Virus record (IMG/VR): IMGVR_UViG_3300027969_002234
Location: 1 to 34,160 of that record
Reading direction: 5' to 3' (one strand)
DNA length: 34,160 nucleotides
DNA from: a virus
The position numbers and the translations under genes were made by a program. Positions 5,818 through 12,320 of this stretch are shown here, piece by piece. Under the pieces are notes generated by a model. It made no database searches and was not told the origin of the DNA. It was given only the letters and a program-made list of their open reading frames with translations. Position 1 is the stretch's first letter; every line of letters begins with the position of its first letter.

Positions 5818-6284
5818 TGCCTAAATGTTATCAACTAATTGGAATTCCAGGGTCTGGTAAGTCAACTTGGATCAAGAATCAAACATGGGCATTGGGGCTA
5901 ACTGTAGTTTCAACTGATGCGTTTGTGGAAGACTATGCTAGAGAGCAAGGTAAAACTTATTCAGAAGTGTTTAAGGATTACATGCCCACAGCAGTTAACC
6001 TAATGGCCGAACAAGTTGTAAGAGCACGTGAGCTAGGTCATACAATAATTTGGGATCAAACTAGTACCACAGTAGCAAGCCGTACTCGTAAATTCCGTAT
6101 GTTGCCCGACTATGAACATATTGCTGTTGTATTCAGGCCTCCATATCCTCCGGAACTAAGTCGTAGGTTAGCAAGTCGTCCGGGCAAAATTATCCCTGTT
6201 GATGTGATTGAGGATATGATAAAGAATTTTGAAGTACCATCAGAGGAAGAAGGCTTTAAAGAAATTTGGGTAGTCAATCAATAA
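5817..6284 (+). CDS. P-loop kinase, T4 polynucleotide-kinase-like 5'-kinase domain
   Basis: A 155-aa protein with Walker A GIPGSGKST at 9-17, D34 after the second strand (STDAF), a D80-Q-T strand end with R89 (as in T4 Pnk DTN...R), and an arginine-rich lid LSRRLASRPGK (114-124). The region VDVIEDMIKNFEVP matches the end of the kinase domain in T4 Pnk. The C-terminal 3'-phosphatase domain of T4 Pnk is absent. Likely ATP-dependent phosphorylation of RNA/DNA 5' ends or of a small molecule. In T4, Pnk repairs cleaved tRNA, which would suit this tRNA-rich genome, but no RNA ligase gene is seen here. The ATG overlaps the preceding stop by one base. Confidence 0.8.
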   Translation: MPKCYQLIGIPGSGKSTWIKNQTWALGLTVVSTDAFVEDYAREQGKTYSEVFKDYMPTAVNLMAEQVVRARELGHTIIWDQTSTTVASRTRKFRMLPDYEHIAVVFRPPYPPELSRRLASRPGKIIPVDVIEDMIKNFEVPSEEEGFKEIWVVNQ

Positions 6285-6294
6285 GGAAAATACA

Positions 6295-6738
6295 ATGACT
6301 GTTGTAAGTGAAACACATGGAAGAACTTTAGCAAAAACTGTAGCATATCGAATTTTATCTGTAATCATTACAATGCTAATGACTATGGCGTTTGGTGGAA
6401 GTGGTAGCCAAATGGTAGCATTTGGAATAGCCGCATTTGTTATAGGGTCAACTACCTACTATCTACATGATAGAGTTTGGCTAAGGTTTGGATGGAATAG
6501 AGACGAAGTAGGAGTTGATTCTACCAAACGAAGTATTATTAAAACAATAGTATATAGAATTATTATTTTGGTATGTACCTTTATTACTGCTAAAATTATA
6601 TTCTCAGGTGACAGTAACGGATCTAACCAAATGGCCGCAACTTTTGCCATTGCTATGATGGTCGCAAATGCCCTTGGGTACTTTATTTTGGAGAAAGTAT
6701 CTAACTATATTAACTGGGGTAAGAAATTATCTACTTGA
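6295..6738 (+). CDS. DUF2061-type membrane protein with two repeated domains
   Basis: A 147-aa integral membrane protein built from two similar halves. The first is about residues 8-70, KTVAYRILSVIITMLM, ending STTYYLHDRVWLRFGW. The second is about 78-143, KTIVYRIIILVCTFITAKI, ending GYFILEKVSNYINWG. Each half has two hydrophobic segments. DUF2061 proteins carry the KTxxYRI and YYLHxRxW signatures seen in the first half; the second has lost the YLHxRxW core. Function unknown. The stop codon lies within the -35 box of the next promoter. Confidence 0.82.
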   Translation: MTVVSETHGRTLAKTVAYRILSVIITMLMTMAFGGSGSQMVAFGIAAFVIGSTTYYLHDRVWLRFGWNRDEVGVDSTKRSIIKTIVYRIIILVCTFITAKIIFSGDSNGSNQMAATFAIAMMVANALGYFILEKVSNYINWGKKLST

Positions 6739-6763
6739 CAAAACTGGTAAAAGGTAGTATAAT
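6735..6763 (+). promoter_or_regulatory. Sigma70-type promoter
   Basis: TTGACA (6735-6740), 17-bp spacer, TATAAT (6758-6763). The -35 overlaps the last codons of the DUF2061 gene. It drives the small gene at 6789 and probably those downstream. Confidence 0.92.
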
Positions 6764-6788
6764 TAGTACTTAAACAAAAGGGGATCAA

Positions 6789-6962
6789 ATGGCAGGAACA
6801 GCAAAGTCGGTATATCTGACTATAAGCAAACGAGGATCGTTCAAAACAGAATTCAGCAAAAAGTTTTTCAATGCTAAAGACTACAATGATTATGTTAAGA
6901 CGGAAGAGTTCAAAGCCAAATGGCCCAAAGAAGAATACGAAATTGTAAAAGAAGTTTATTAA
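6789..6962 (+). CDS. Small basic unknown protein (57 aa)
   Basis: An ATG 25 bases downstream of a consensus -10 box, preceded by a purine-rich AAAAGGGG. The product starts MAGTAKSVYLTISKRGSF and is rich in Lys, Phe and Glu, with no hydrophobic segment. The strong promoter and placement immediately before the metallophosphoesterase support it as a real gene, perhaps an early host-takeover protein. Confidence 0.75.
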   Translation: MAGTAKSVYLTISKRGSFKTEFSKKFFNAKDYNDYVKTEEFKAKWPKEEYEIVKEVY

Positions 6963-6977
6963 AGAAAGGAGGCGAAT

Positions 6978-7586
6978 ATGCCAAGTGTATTTTTGGTAAG
7001 TGATACACACTTTGGTCACACAGGTGTATGTCGCTTCACACGAAACGATGGTGTGACAAAGTTGCGTCCGTGGGACGACCCTGCGGAAATGGACGAGGCA
7101 ATGATCAAGGCTTGGAACGAACGTGTCAAGCCTACTGATAAGGTCTACCATTTGGGTGACGTTGTTATTAACCGCAAGGCTTTGCCAACATTGGCCAGGT
7201 TGAACGGCGATAAGGTATTGATCCGCGGTAACCACGATATCTTTCCTGATGTTGAATACCGTCAATACTTTCGAGAGTTGAGAGCGTATCATGTAATGGA
7301 CGGGATGATTTTGAGTCACATTCCATTGCACTCAGATTCAATGGGGCGCTTTGGTACAAACATTCATGGCCATACTCACGCAAATCGTGTGCGTAAGGCC
7401 CGCGGTGTTGATGCCCGTACAGGAGAAGTTTTGTACAGCGACGAAAACGATGTTAGGTATCATTGTGTTTGCGTTGAACAAACGCCGGACTTTGCGCCTA
7501 TCTTGTTTGAAGATGTAAAGAAGCGTATCATTGCCGAAGGCGGCGCAATCGAAATGCGTAACGGCAACTTTGCTAAGGCAATGTAA
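6978..7586 (+). CDS. Calcineurin-like metallophosphoesterase
   Basis: A 202-aa protein with all motifs of the family: D9-T-H11 (SDTHFGH), G60-D61, G84-N-H-D87, H114 (SHIPLH) and G131-H-T-H134. These bind two metals for phosphomonoester or diester hydrolysis. Length and motif spacing match small cytosolic phosphoesterases of phages and bacteria. Strong Shine-Dalgarno AAAGGAGG. The next gene starts at its stop codon. Substrate unknown. Confidence 0.92.
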   Translation: MPSVFLVSDTHFGHTGVCRFTRNDGVTKLRPWDDPAEMDEAMIKAWNERVKPTDKVYHLGDVVINRKALPTLARLNGDKVLIRGNHDIFPDVEYRQYFRELRAYHVMDGMILSHIPLHSDSMGRFGTNIHGHTHANRVRKARGVDARTGEVLYSDENDVRYHCVCVEQTPDFAPILFEDVKKRIIAEGGAIEMRNGNFAKAM

Positions 7587-8167
7587 TGAAGTTACACAGT
7601 CTAGGCGTTCGGGTTTATCAATCTACTATTAAGAAGGAATTTTATAATTTCTTACTTAACGAGTACGAGAATAATCTGGACGCCTACCCTAAACTATTTC
7701 AGAATCAGAATTATTGGGGTGGTGGCGATTATGCTTTTGTAAAGGACGATACTAGAGAGTATATTCAATCTAGTCTAATTCCGCACGTTAAAGAATATCT
7801 CGGTACTGATAAAATGACCCTACGAGATCAGTGGATTAATGTACAAGCTCACGAAGGGTTTGTTCCGTTACACACTCACTCTGGTAATTTAAGTTATGTA
7901 ATTTATTTGAAAGTGCCAAGGTATTTGTTAAACTATTACGGCAAGAGACGTAATGATATACAGTACGCAGAAGGAGCCATTGATTTTATTTACGGACACA
8001 AGACAAGTTTGTTTCCAGACGATCTTACTCTGTATCCAGAAGAAGGAATGGTATTAATGTTTCCTAGTGAGTTGCGACACTATGTTTTTCCGTTCAAAGA
8101 CAAAGAGTCACAACGTGTAAGCATTAGTGGAAACTTTGACTTTATTAAACAAGATGTCCAGACGTAA
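7586..8167 (+). CDS. 2OG-Fe(II) oxygenase (PF13759-like)
   Basis: A 193-aa protein. H96-T-H98 precedes the strand NLSYVIYLKVP, the distal ligand is H165 (LRHYVFPF), and R177 lies in QRVSISGNF. This HxH-type site with a C-terminal RxSISxNF strand is characteristic of the putative 2OG-Fe(II) oxygenase family PF13759, common in marine phages. Substrate unknown. The ATG overlaps the phosphoesterase stop by one base, indicating translational coupling. Confidence 0.85.
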   Translation: MKLHSLGVRVYQSTIKKEFYNFLLNEYENNLDAYPKLFQNQNYWGGGDYAFVKDDTREYIQSSLIPHVKEYLGTDKMTLRDQWINVQAHEGFVPLHTHSGNLSYVIYLKVPRYLLNYYGKRRNDIQYAEGAIDFIYGHKTSLFPDDLTLYPEEGMVLMFPSELRHYVFPFKDKESQRVSISGNFDFIKQDVQT

Positions 8168-8516
8168 ATGGCCTGTGGATAAATGGGGTAACGAGTACGG
8201 ATATATGGGCAAGCCACCTGAACAAGAACTACAATATGAGGTTGTCCTAATGGAAGGCAAATACGTCCGAATTAAAGAATTTGTTGCTCATACGTTTACC
8301 ATGGGTGATGTTGAAGATCCTGATCTGTATGCGGCACAGCCTCTGTGGACGTGGCAGAATACTGAAGAAGGTAAATGGGTAATGGAAAACGCAATAGAAA
8401 CGCCTAGTTGGCATAGGCATGCTGATCCAATTACTTATGGATATCGTTACGCAATTAAAGCAAAGTTGAAAGATGTTGATTATACATTTTGGTGTTTGAA
8501 ATGGGGTACTAAATGA
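8154..8516 (+). CDS. Unknown protein with C-terminal LKW signature (120 aa)
   Basis: I prefer the ATG at 8154 (14-base overlap with the oxygenase gene); an in-frame ATG at 8127 would add nine residues. It is rich in Trp and Tyr and ends DYTFWCLKWGTK. This ending resembles the array of small proteins at 25001-27492, which finish in hydrophobic-x-L-K-W/Y. The middle part (VRIKEFVAHTF, then TEEGKWVMEN) resembles the 26676 protein (WRVIEKWAIQTYG, then QRWYMNN). Function unknown. Confidence 0.75.
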   Translation: MSRRKWPVDKWGNEYGYMGKPPEQELQYEVVLMEGKYVRIKEFVAHTFTMGDVEDPDLYAAQPLWTWQNTEEGKWVMENAIETPSWHRHADPITYGYRYAIKAKLKDVDYTFWCLKWGTK

Positions 8517-8980
8517 AAAAGATCTATTACGAAAAGAAAGGGCGTAGGTATGTGCCCGTGTCTGAATATGACAGTGAGTATCTAGACAGTTTCTCTAAAG
8601 GTACTCATATTGTTATGTGTTATCCCGGCGGCCAAAGCCGTCGTTATAATATTGACCCTGCCTACGCTCCTATGATAGCCGCAGGACGTATTGCTGAGGA
8701 TGCTATATGTGATGCCCTACGTAAGGCCAGTGAAATGAAACCACAGCGCACTCCTATTACAGAAGGCCAACGCAAAGCATGGGATAAGCTAGCCAAAGAG
8801 TTCGGTGATGACTTGGCCACATTGAGTTTAGGTTGTGCTCGAGACGTTGCCGAAGCGGGTATTAACGCCCAAATAGCCGAAGCAGAGAAGCTTATGACGC
8901 ATGCCTCCGTTCGTAAGGCATATGATCATTTTATGTTAATTTGCCAATTAGTTAAAGATAACAACAAAGAGAGTGTATAA
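8513..8980 (+). CDS. Unknown phage protein (155 aa)
   Basis: Coupled to the previous gene by an ATGA overlap. The first 55 residues are probably beta-rich (YYEKKGRRYVPVSEYD, HIVMCYPGGQSRRYNIDP). The rest is predicted helical, with a charged C-terminal helix. No catalytic motif was recognised. It closes the 6789-8980 unit. Confidence 0.75.
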   Translation: MKKIYYEKKGRRYVPVSEYDSEYLDSFSKGTHIVMCYPGGQSRRYNIDPAYAPMIAAGRIAEDAICDALRKASEMKPQRTPITEGQRKAWDKLAKEFGDDLATLSLGCARDVAEAGINAQIAEAEKLMTHASVRKAYDHFMLICQLVKDNNKESV

Positions 8981-8981
8981 T
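8976..8981 (+). promoter_or_regulatory. -10-like TATAAT before the structured RNA region
   Basis: An exact TATAAT overlaps the stop of the preceding gene. The -35 is poor (about TTAAAG, 18 bp upstream). By the spacing seen elsewhere, transcription would begin near 8988. Confidence 0.4.
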
Positions 8982-8987
8982 AAGTCA

Positions 8988-9100
8988 TCGGGCCTGTAGA
9001 TCAATTAAAAATTGACCCGTGTCCGCGATACACGAAAACAGGATGGGCTGTGTATCCGGGGTTTGCTAGTTTTCCTGACACAAAAATAACTAGCAAGAAT
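8988..9100 (+). ncRNA. Candidate structured non-coding RNA
   Basis: A gap of about 120 bases before tRNA-Arg is packed with inverted repeats: TCAATT/AATTGA (9001-9006 with 9010-9015), CGTGT/ACACG (9018-9022 with 9030-9034), the competing GATACAC/GTGTATC (9027-9033 with 9050-9056), and a perfect 9-bp stem TTGCTAGTT/AACTAGCAA (9063-9071 with 9088-9096). The two mutually exclusive pairings in the middle hint at a switch. No coding frame fits. It could be a small RNA, a leader, or a tRNA remnant. Confidence 0.45.
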
Positions 9101-9102
9101 AA

Positions 9103-9177
9103 CTGGCGTTCGTTCAATGGATAGGACATGATTCTTCTAAAGTCATTATAGAGGTTCGATTCCTCTACGCCGGACCA
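9103..9177 (+). tRNA. tRNA-Arg (anticodon TCT)
   Basis: Acceptor CTGGCGT (9103-9109) pairs with ACGCCGG (9167-9173). Anticodon arm TGATT-CTTCTAA-AGTCA gives TCT. T arm AGAGG-TTCGATT-CCTCT; discriminator A; CCA encoded. The CCA runs into AAGGAT, which serves as the ribosome-binding site of the next gene. Confidence 0.94.
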
Positions 9178-9185
9178 AGGATATA

Positions 9186-9701
9186 ATGAAAGATAAGTTT
9201 GTTAATTTGTATATGGATTGGGCCAAACGTGCTAGCGAGTTGAGTTACGCTAGACGTTTAAAAGTTGGTGCTGTTATTGTAAAAGACGATACTGTTATCA
9301 GCTATGGCTACAATGGAATGCCAGCAGGCTGGGACAACAACTGTGAAGACATTTCATGGGATAAGGGTGCCGGCGGCTGGATCGATCCAGAAGAGTTCGA
9401 TGCCAAGTATCCTTACGAAGGATGGCACGAAGAGGCAGGTCGTGATGTACGTTATGGACTAAAAACTAAACCGGAGGTATTACATGCTGAATCAAACGCT
9501 ATTGCAAAATTGGCGAAGTCTAGTAACTCTGGGGATAGGGCTAGTTTATTTGTTACTCACAGTCCTTGTATCGAGTGTGCCAAGCTCATACTTCAGTCAG
9601 GTATTGGTCGTGTTTACTATGGTGAAAACTATAGAGATGATGCGGGAATTAAATTTCTAGAACAGTCAAACGTACAGGTAACAAAGTTAAATAAATTATG
9701 A
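9186..9701 (+). CDS. Deoxycytidylate (dCMP) deaminase
   Basis: A 171-aa zinc-dependent deaminase converting dCMP to dUMP for dTTP synthesis. The catalytic motif H100-A-E102 and the second motif P-C128-x-x-C131-A are present. The N-terminal AxRLKVGAVIVKDD and NGMPAGWDNNCED segments are typical of phage and bacterial dCMP deaminases. It starts eight bases after the tRNA-Arg CCA, with an AAGGA sequence three bases upstream. Confidence 0.95.
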   Translation: MKDKFVNLYMDWAKRASELSYARRLKVGAVIVKDDTVISYGYNGMPAGWDNNCEDISWDKGAGGWIDPEEFDAKYPYEGWHEEAGRDVRYGLKTKPEVLHAESNAIAKLAKSSNSGDRASLFVTHSPCIECAKLILQSGIGRVYYGENYRDDAGIKFLEQSNVQVTKLNKL

Positions 9702-9940
9702 AAACAAACGAAACACCTATTTCAAATACAGACATTGAGAGACATTCTAATAACAGATTTGAAACTGTTATTGCTGGAGCAATTCGAGCAAGAGAATTAC
9801 ACAGAGGTCATCTGCCGTTGGTCAATACCAAGTCAGTTACTAATGTAGTAAAGGCTCTAGAAGAAATTGCTGACGGTAAGATTAATATCAAAGAATACCT
9901 AGAAAAATTAAAAAAACCAAAGGACAAAAATGCACATTAA
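9698..9940 (+). CDS. RNA polymerase omega-subunit-like protein
   Basis: An 80-aa protein resembling bacterial RpoZ. N19-R-F21 is followed by a helix with A-x-RARELHRG (29-37), then a loop LVNTKSVTNVVKALEEIADGKI corresponding to the omega segment with conserved ALxEIxxGxI. Omega binds the beta' subunit and helps assemble RNA polymerase. A phage copy could replace or compete with host omega and remodel host polymerase. The similarity is short, so a fold-level resemblance only is possible. ATGA overlap with dCMP deaminase. Confidence 0.7.
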   Translation: MKTNETPISNTDIERHSNNRFETVIAGAIRARELHRGHLPLVNTKSVTNVVKALEEIADGKINIKEYLEKLKKPKDKNAH

Positions 9941-10130
9941 ACCAGGCCCTAACTTTAAGTTAAGCAAACAAGCAAAGAAATTTGCGGCGTCAATTCTTGA
10001 TTCGCATAAGCGTGGAGAGTTTCTTCGTTCACAAGTACAAGCAGAGCTTGCCGCGGCCATTCAACCAAAGCGTGAAAAGCGCACTGACCGCCCACAGGGC
10101 AATTACGTAGCACCTACTACAGATGAGTGA
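9930..10130 (+). CDS. Small basic unknown protein (66 aa)
   Basis: It overlaps the omega-like gene by 11 bases. Many Lys, Arg and Gln residues, with a helical stretch KLSKQAKKFAASILDSHKRG (residues 10-29) and a disordered basic tail. No domain recognised; nucleic-acid binding is possible from charge alone. Confidence 0.7.
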   Translation: MHIKPGPNFKLSKQAKKFAASILDSHKRGEFLRSQVQAELAAAIQPKREKRTDRPQGNYVAPTTDE

Positions 10131-10860
10131 AGCACTGAACAATCATGTTCAATGGGGCTGGCAACGTAAAGCAGAGTTGCTCCCTGTAGTTATTAAAAGG
10201 ACCAGTGGTGAAGTTTACCAAGGGCCTTTTAAGGGCATGAAAATTCTCCCAATATACAGTTGGGGTGACGGAGATACTTGCGGTAAGTTATTAGGCCTAT
10301 ATGAAAATGAATTACACGGAGCAATTGAATTTGTTTTAAAAGAATCAAATCCAGACCTGTGTATTAACATAGGGTGTGCTGAGGGGTACTACGGTCTAGG
10401 TATGGCTTTAAGAAATCCAGACATGTTGTCTGTGCTAATGGATATCAATCCAGAAGCAATTAGGATTACAAGAGAAAATGCCAAAGCCAATAGTATTAAC
10501 AATGTACATTTTAGTACAGACTGTAGTGCTGAAAATCTTCGTAGCTACTTGACAAAGTACAAACGACCATGTATAATAATGGATATAGAAGGGCACGAAA
10601 AAGTCTTGCTTGATTTGAATGTTATTCCCGAGTTAAATAAATGTTCAGTAATTGTTGAAAGTCATGATTGTATTACAGCAGGTATGACTACCCTAATTGC
10701 CGATCGCTTTAAGGAGACGCATGATGTTCACATACTCAATCAAGGTTCCAAAAACCCTTATATTGATATTCTTCATGATTTGTGCGATAGTGATAAAATG
10801 TTGCTATGCTGTGAATCAAGACCGAGCACGATGAGTTGGATCTATTTAGATCCAAAATAA
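10123..10860 (+). CDS. FkbM-like SAM-dependent methyltransferase
   Basis: A 245-aa protein with SAM-binding motif I INIGCAEGYYGLG (81-93), the motif II acidic end D107 (LMDINPEA), and MDIEGHEKV (153-161), the D-x-E-G-x-E block typical of FkbM-family O-methyltransferases. It probably methylates a sugar or other small molecule and may belong with the window's glycosyltransferases. A perfect sigma70 promoter is embedded at codons 143-152. The start overlaps the preceding stop. Confidence 0.8.
   Translation: MSEALNNHVQWGWQRKAELLPVVIKRTSGEVYQGPFKGMKILPIYSWGDGDTCGKLLGLYENELHGAIEFVLKESNPDLCINIGCAEGYYGLGMALRNPDMLSVLMDINPEAIRITRENAKANSINNVHFSTDCSAENLRSYLTKYKRPCIIMDIEGHEKVLLDLNVIPELNKCSVIVESHDCITAGMTTLIADRFKETHDVHILNQGSKNPYIDILHDLCDSDKMLLCCESRPSTMSWIYLDPK
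10549..10577 (+). promoter_or_regulatory. Consensus promoter inside the methyltransferase gene
   Basis: TTGACA (10549-10554), 17-bp spacer, TATAAT (10572-10577), within the coding frame. It would supply transcripts for tRNA-Val and the two downstream oxygenase genes. It matches every intergenic promoter here in spacer and hexamers, but coding constraint could produce it by chance. Confidence 0.6.
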
Positions 10861-10865
10861 TAATT

Positions 10866-10940
10866 GCCTTGTTAACTCAGCGGTAGAGTAGCGCCTTTAC
10901 ACGGCGAATGTCGGCGGTTCGATCCCGTCACAAGGTACCA
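10866..10940 (+). tRNA. tRNA-Val (anticodon TAC)
   Basis: Acceptor GCCTTGT (10866-10872) pairs with ACAAGGT (10930-10936). D arm ACTC...GAGT. The anticodon loop TTTACAC between CGCC and GGCG gives TAC. The T arm has a TTCGATC loop; discriminator A; CCA encoded. The next ATG is five bases after the CCA. Confidence 0.94.
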
Positions 10941-10945
10941 AATTT

Positions 10946-11599
10946 ATGAACGATGATATTAAGATATTCGATAACATAATCCCCAAAGGGTATCAAGATG
11001 CTCTAGAGGAATTAACCACAGACGAATTATTTGACTGGGGATATGCTAACGATGTTGTCTGGGATCAAAGTTCTTTAAGAAAAGGGCGATCCCTTAAACA
11101 GATAAATGACGGGTTTGGTCATATGCTATGTGTTCCAAAACATGAAAGCAACCATTGGCCTTTTATTAAACCTCTCATTTATCATATCAATGAAGCATTG
11201 GGAGAAGATGCTAAACATATTTTTAGAGTCCGTGTAAACTTATTGCTAAGAGCATATCCAGAAGACATGCCTTGGAATAATGAGCACGTAGACAGCACCA
11301 CTCCTCACTATACAGGTATCTACTACGTAAACGACACTGACGGTCCTACATACATATTTGACCAAAAAGTCACAGATATCCAGCACAAAAATTGGACACA
11401 AGATGTGATCCTTAACTATATCAACAACACAGAATTTACAGTAGCACAAGCAGTTGAACCTAAAAAAGGTAGACTAGTAGTGTTTAACGGACAGAGATTT
11501 CACGCCAGTAGCAAGCCAAGAGACAATCAAAATAGAATTGTAATTGCCTTTAACTGGCAAACAGAAAAACATTTGAGGCAACATGGGACAACTATTTAG
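10946..11599 (+). CDS. 2OG-Fe(II) oxygenase
   Basis: A 217-aa protein. The iron site is H114-V-D116 (NNEHVDSTTPHYTGIYYVND) with distal H186 (RFHASSKP); R197 (NRIVIAFN) is in place to bind 2-oxoglutarate. The pattern is that of phage P4H-like oxygenases. There is no Shine-Dalgarno; the start is five bases after tRNA-Val, consistent with an mRNA end made by tRNA processing. It overlaps the next oxygenase gene by 17 bases. Substrate unknown. Confidence 0.85.
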   Translation: MNDDIKIFDNIIPKGYQDALEELTTDELFDWGYANDVVWDQSSLRKGRSLKQINDGFGHMLCVPKHESNHWPFIKPLIYHINEALGEDAKHIFRVRVNLLLRAYPEDMPWNNEHVDSTTPHYTGIYYVNDTDGPTYIFDQKVTDIQHKNWTQDVILNYINNTEFTVAQAVEPKKGRLVVFNGQRFHASSKPRDNQNRIVIAFNWQTEKHLRQHGTTI

Positions 11600-12218
11600 A
11601 CCGTTCGGGGATAGCATTTATATAGGCAATGATCGTGTAGAATCTCACGAGTCTATTCGAGAACTACTTAAAACAGTATATGAAAAACACAAAGCCAATA
11701 CAAAGTTTGACAGCTTCTATGCCACAGCATTTACCAGTTATGGAAAAGAACATGAAGACTTTGATCTACTAAGTTACAAAGAACTTCAGACACTACAAGA
11801 AAAAATATTCAGTAGAGCTAAACAGGTTGTGTTTGAGCAATTTGAATATAATCAAGATCTAAGGGCAAGTAAGTTTAGTAATAGGCCGTTAGAATTTAAA
11901 GAAATTTGGTTTAACTTTAATCCCCCAATGGGATATCAAGGTAAACATCATCATGCTGATTTCTTGTTTGCTGGGACGTACTATGTACAAGTTCCTCCAG
12001 AGTCGGGAGATATTCGATTCTTTAATCCCAATAACTTTGCCATGTATAAATTGTACTCTGAAAATCGAAATCATTTAATGAAATTACAAACAGCAAGGTT
12101 TCCAGCAGAAGGTGAGTTGTATATTTGGCCTGGATTTATAGAACACGAAGTTACTACAAATTTAACTGACGATCAAAACCGTATCAGTATTAGTTTCTGC
12201 TTAGACTGGGCAGATTAA
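11583..12218 (+). CDS. 2OG-Fe(II) oxygenase (PF13759-like)
   Basis: A 211-aa protein. The cluster KHHHADFLFAGTYYVQVP contains H122, H124 and D126; the distal ligand is H188 (FIEHEVTTN) and the conserved arginine R200 (NRISISFCLDW). The order and the RISIS strand match PF13759, as in the 7586 protein, although the two are quite diverged. Translational overlap with the previous oxygenase suggests paired function. Confidence 0.85.
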   Translation: MGQLFRPFGDSIYIGNDRVESHESIRELLKTVYEKHKANTKFDSFYATAFTSYGKEHEDFDLLSYKELQTLQEKIFSRAKQVVFEQFEYNQDLRASKFSNRPLEFKEIWFNFNPPMGYQGKHHHADFLFAGTYYVQVPPESGDIRFFNPNNFAMYKLYSENRNHLMKLQTARFPAEGELYIWPGFIEHEVTTNLTDDQNRISISFCLDWAD

Positions 12219-12224
12219 ATATTT

Positions 12225-12299
12225 GCCTCTTTAGTTCAACGGATAGAATACGAGTCTTCGAAACTTGCGATAGTGGTTCGATTCCACTAAGGGGCGCCA
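12225..12299 (+). tRNA. tRNA-Arg (anticodon TCG)
   Basis: Acceptor GCCTCTT (12225-12231) pairs with AAGGGGC (12289-12295). Anticodon arm CGAGT-CTTCGAA-ACTTG gives TCG. T arm AGTGG-TTCGATT-CCACT; discriminator G; CCA encoded. A TAAATA box (12216-12221) lies four bases upstream. Confidence 0.95.
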
Positions 12300-12320
12300 A
12301 ATCATTTTAAAAGGAAAACC

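Noticed and set aside
6705-7331. Long open frame (208 codons) on the reverse strand
   Set aside because: It lies antisense to the DUF2061 end, the small 6789 gene and the well-supported metallophosphoesterase, and crosses a consensus forward promoter. Cys- and Phe-rich with no domain.
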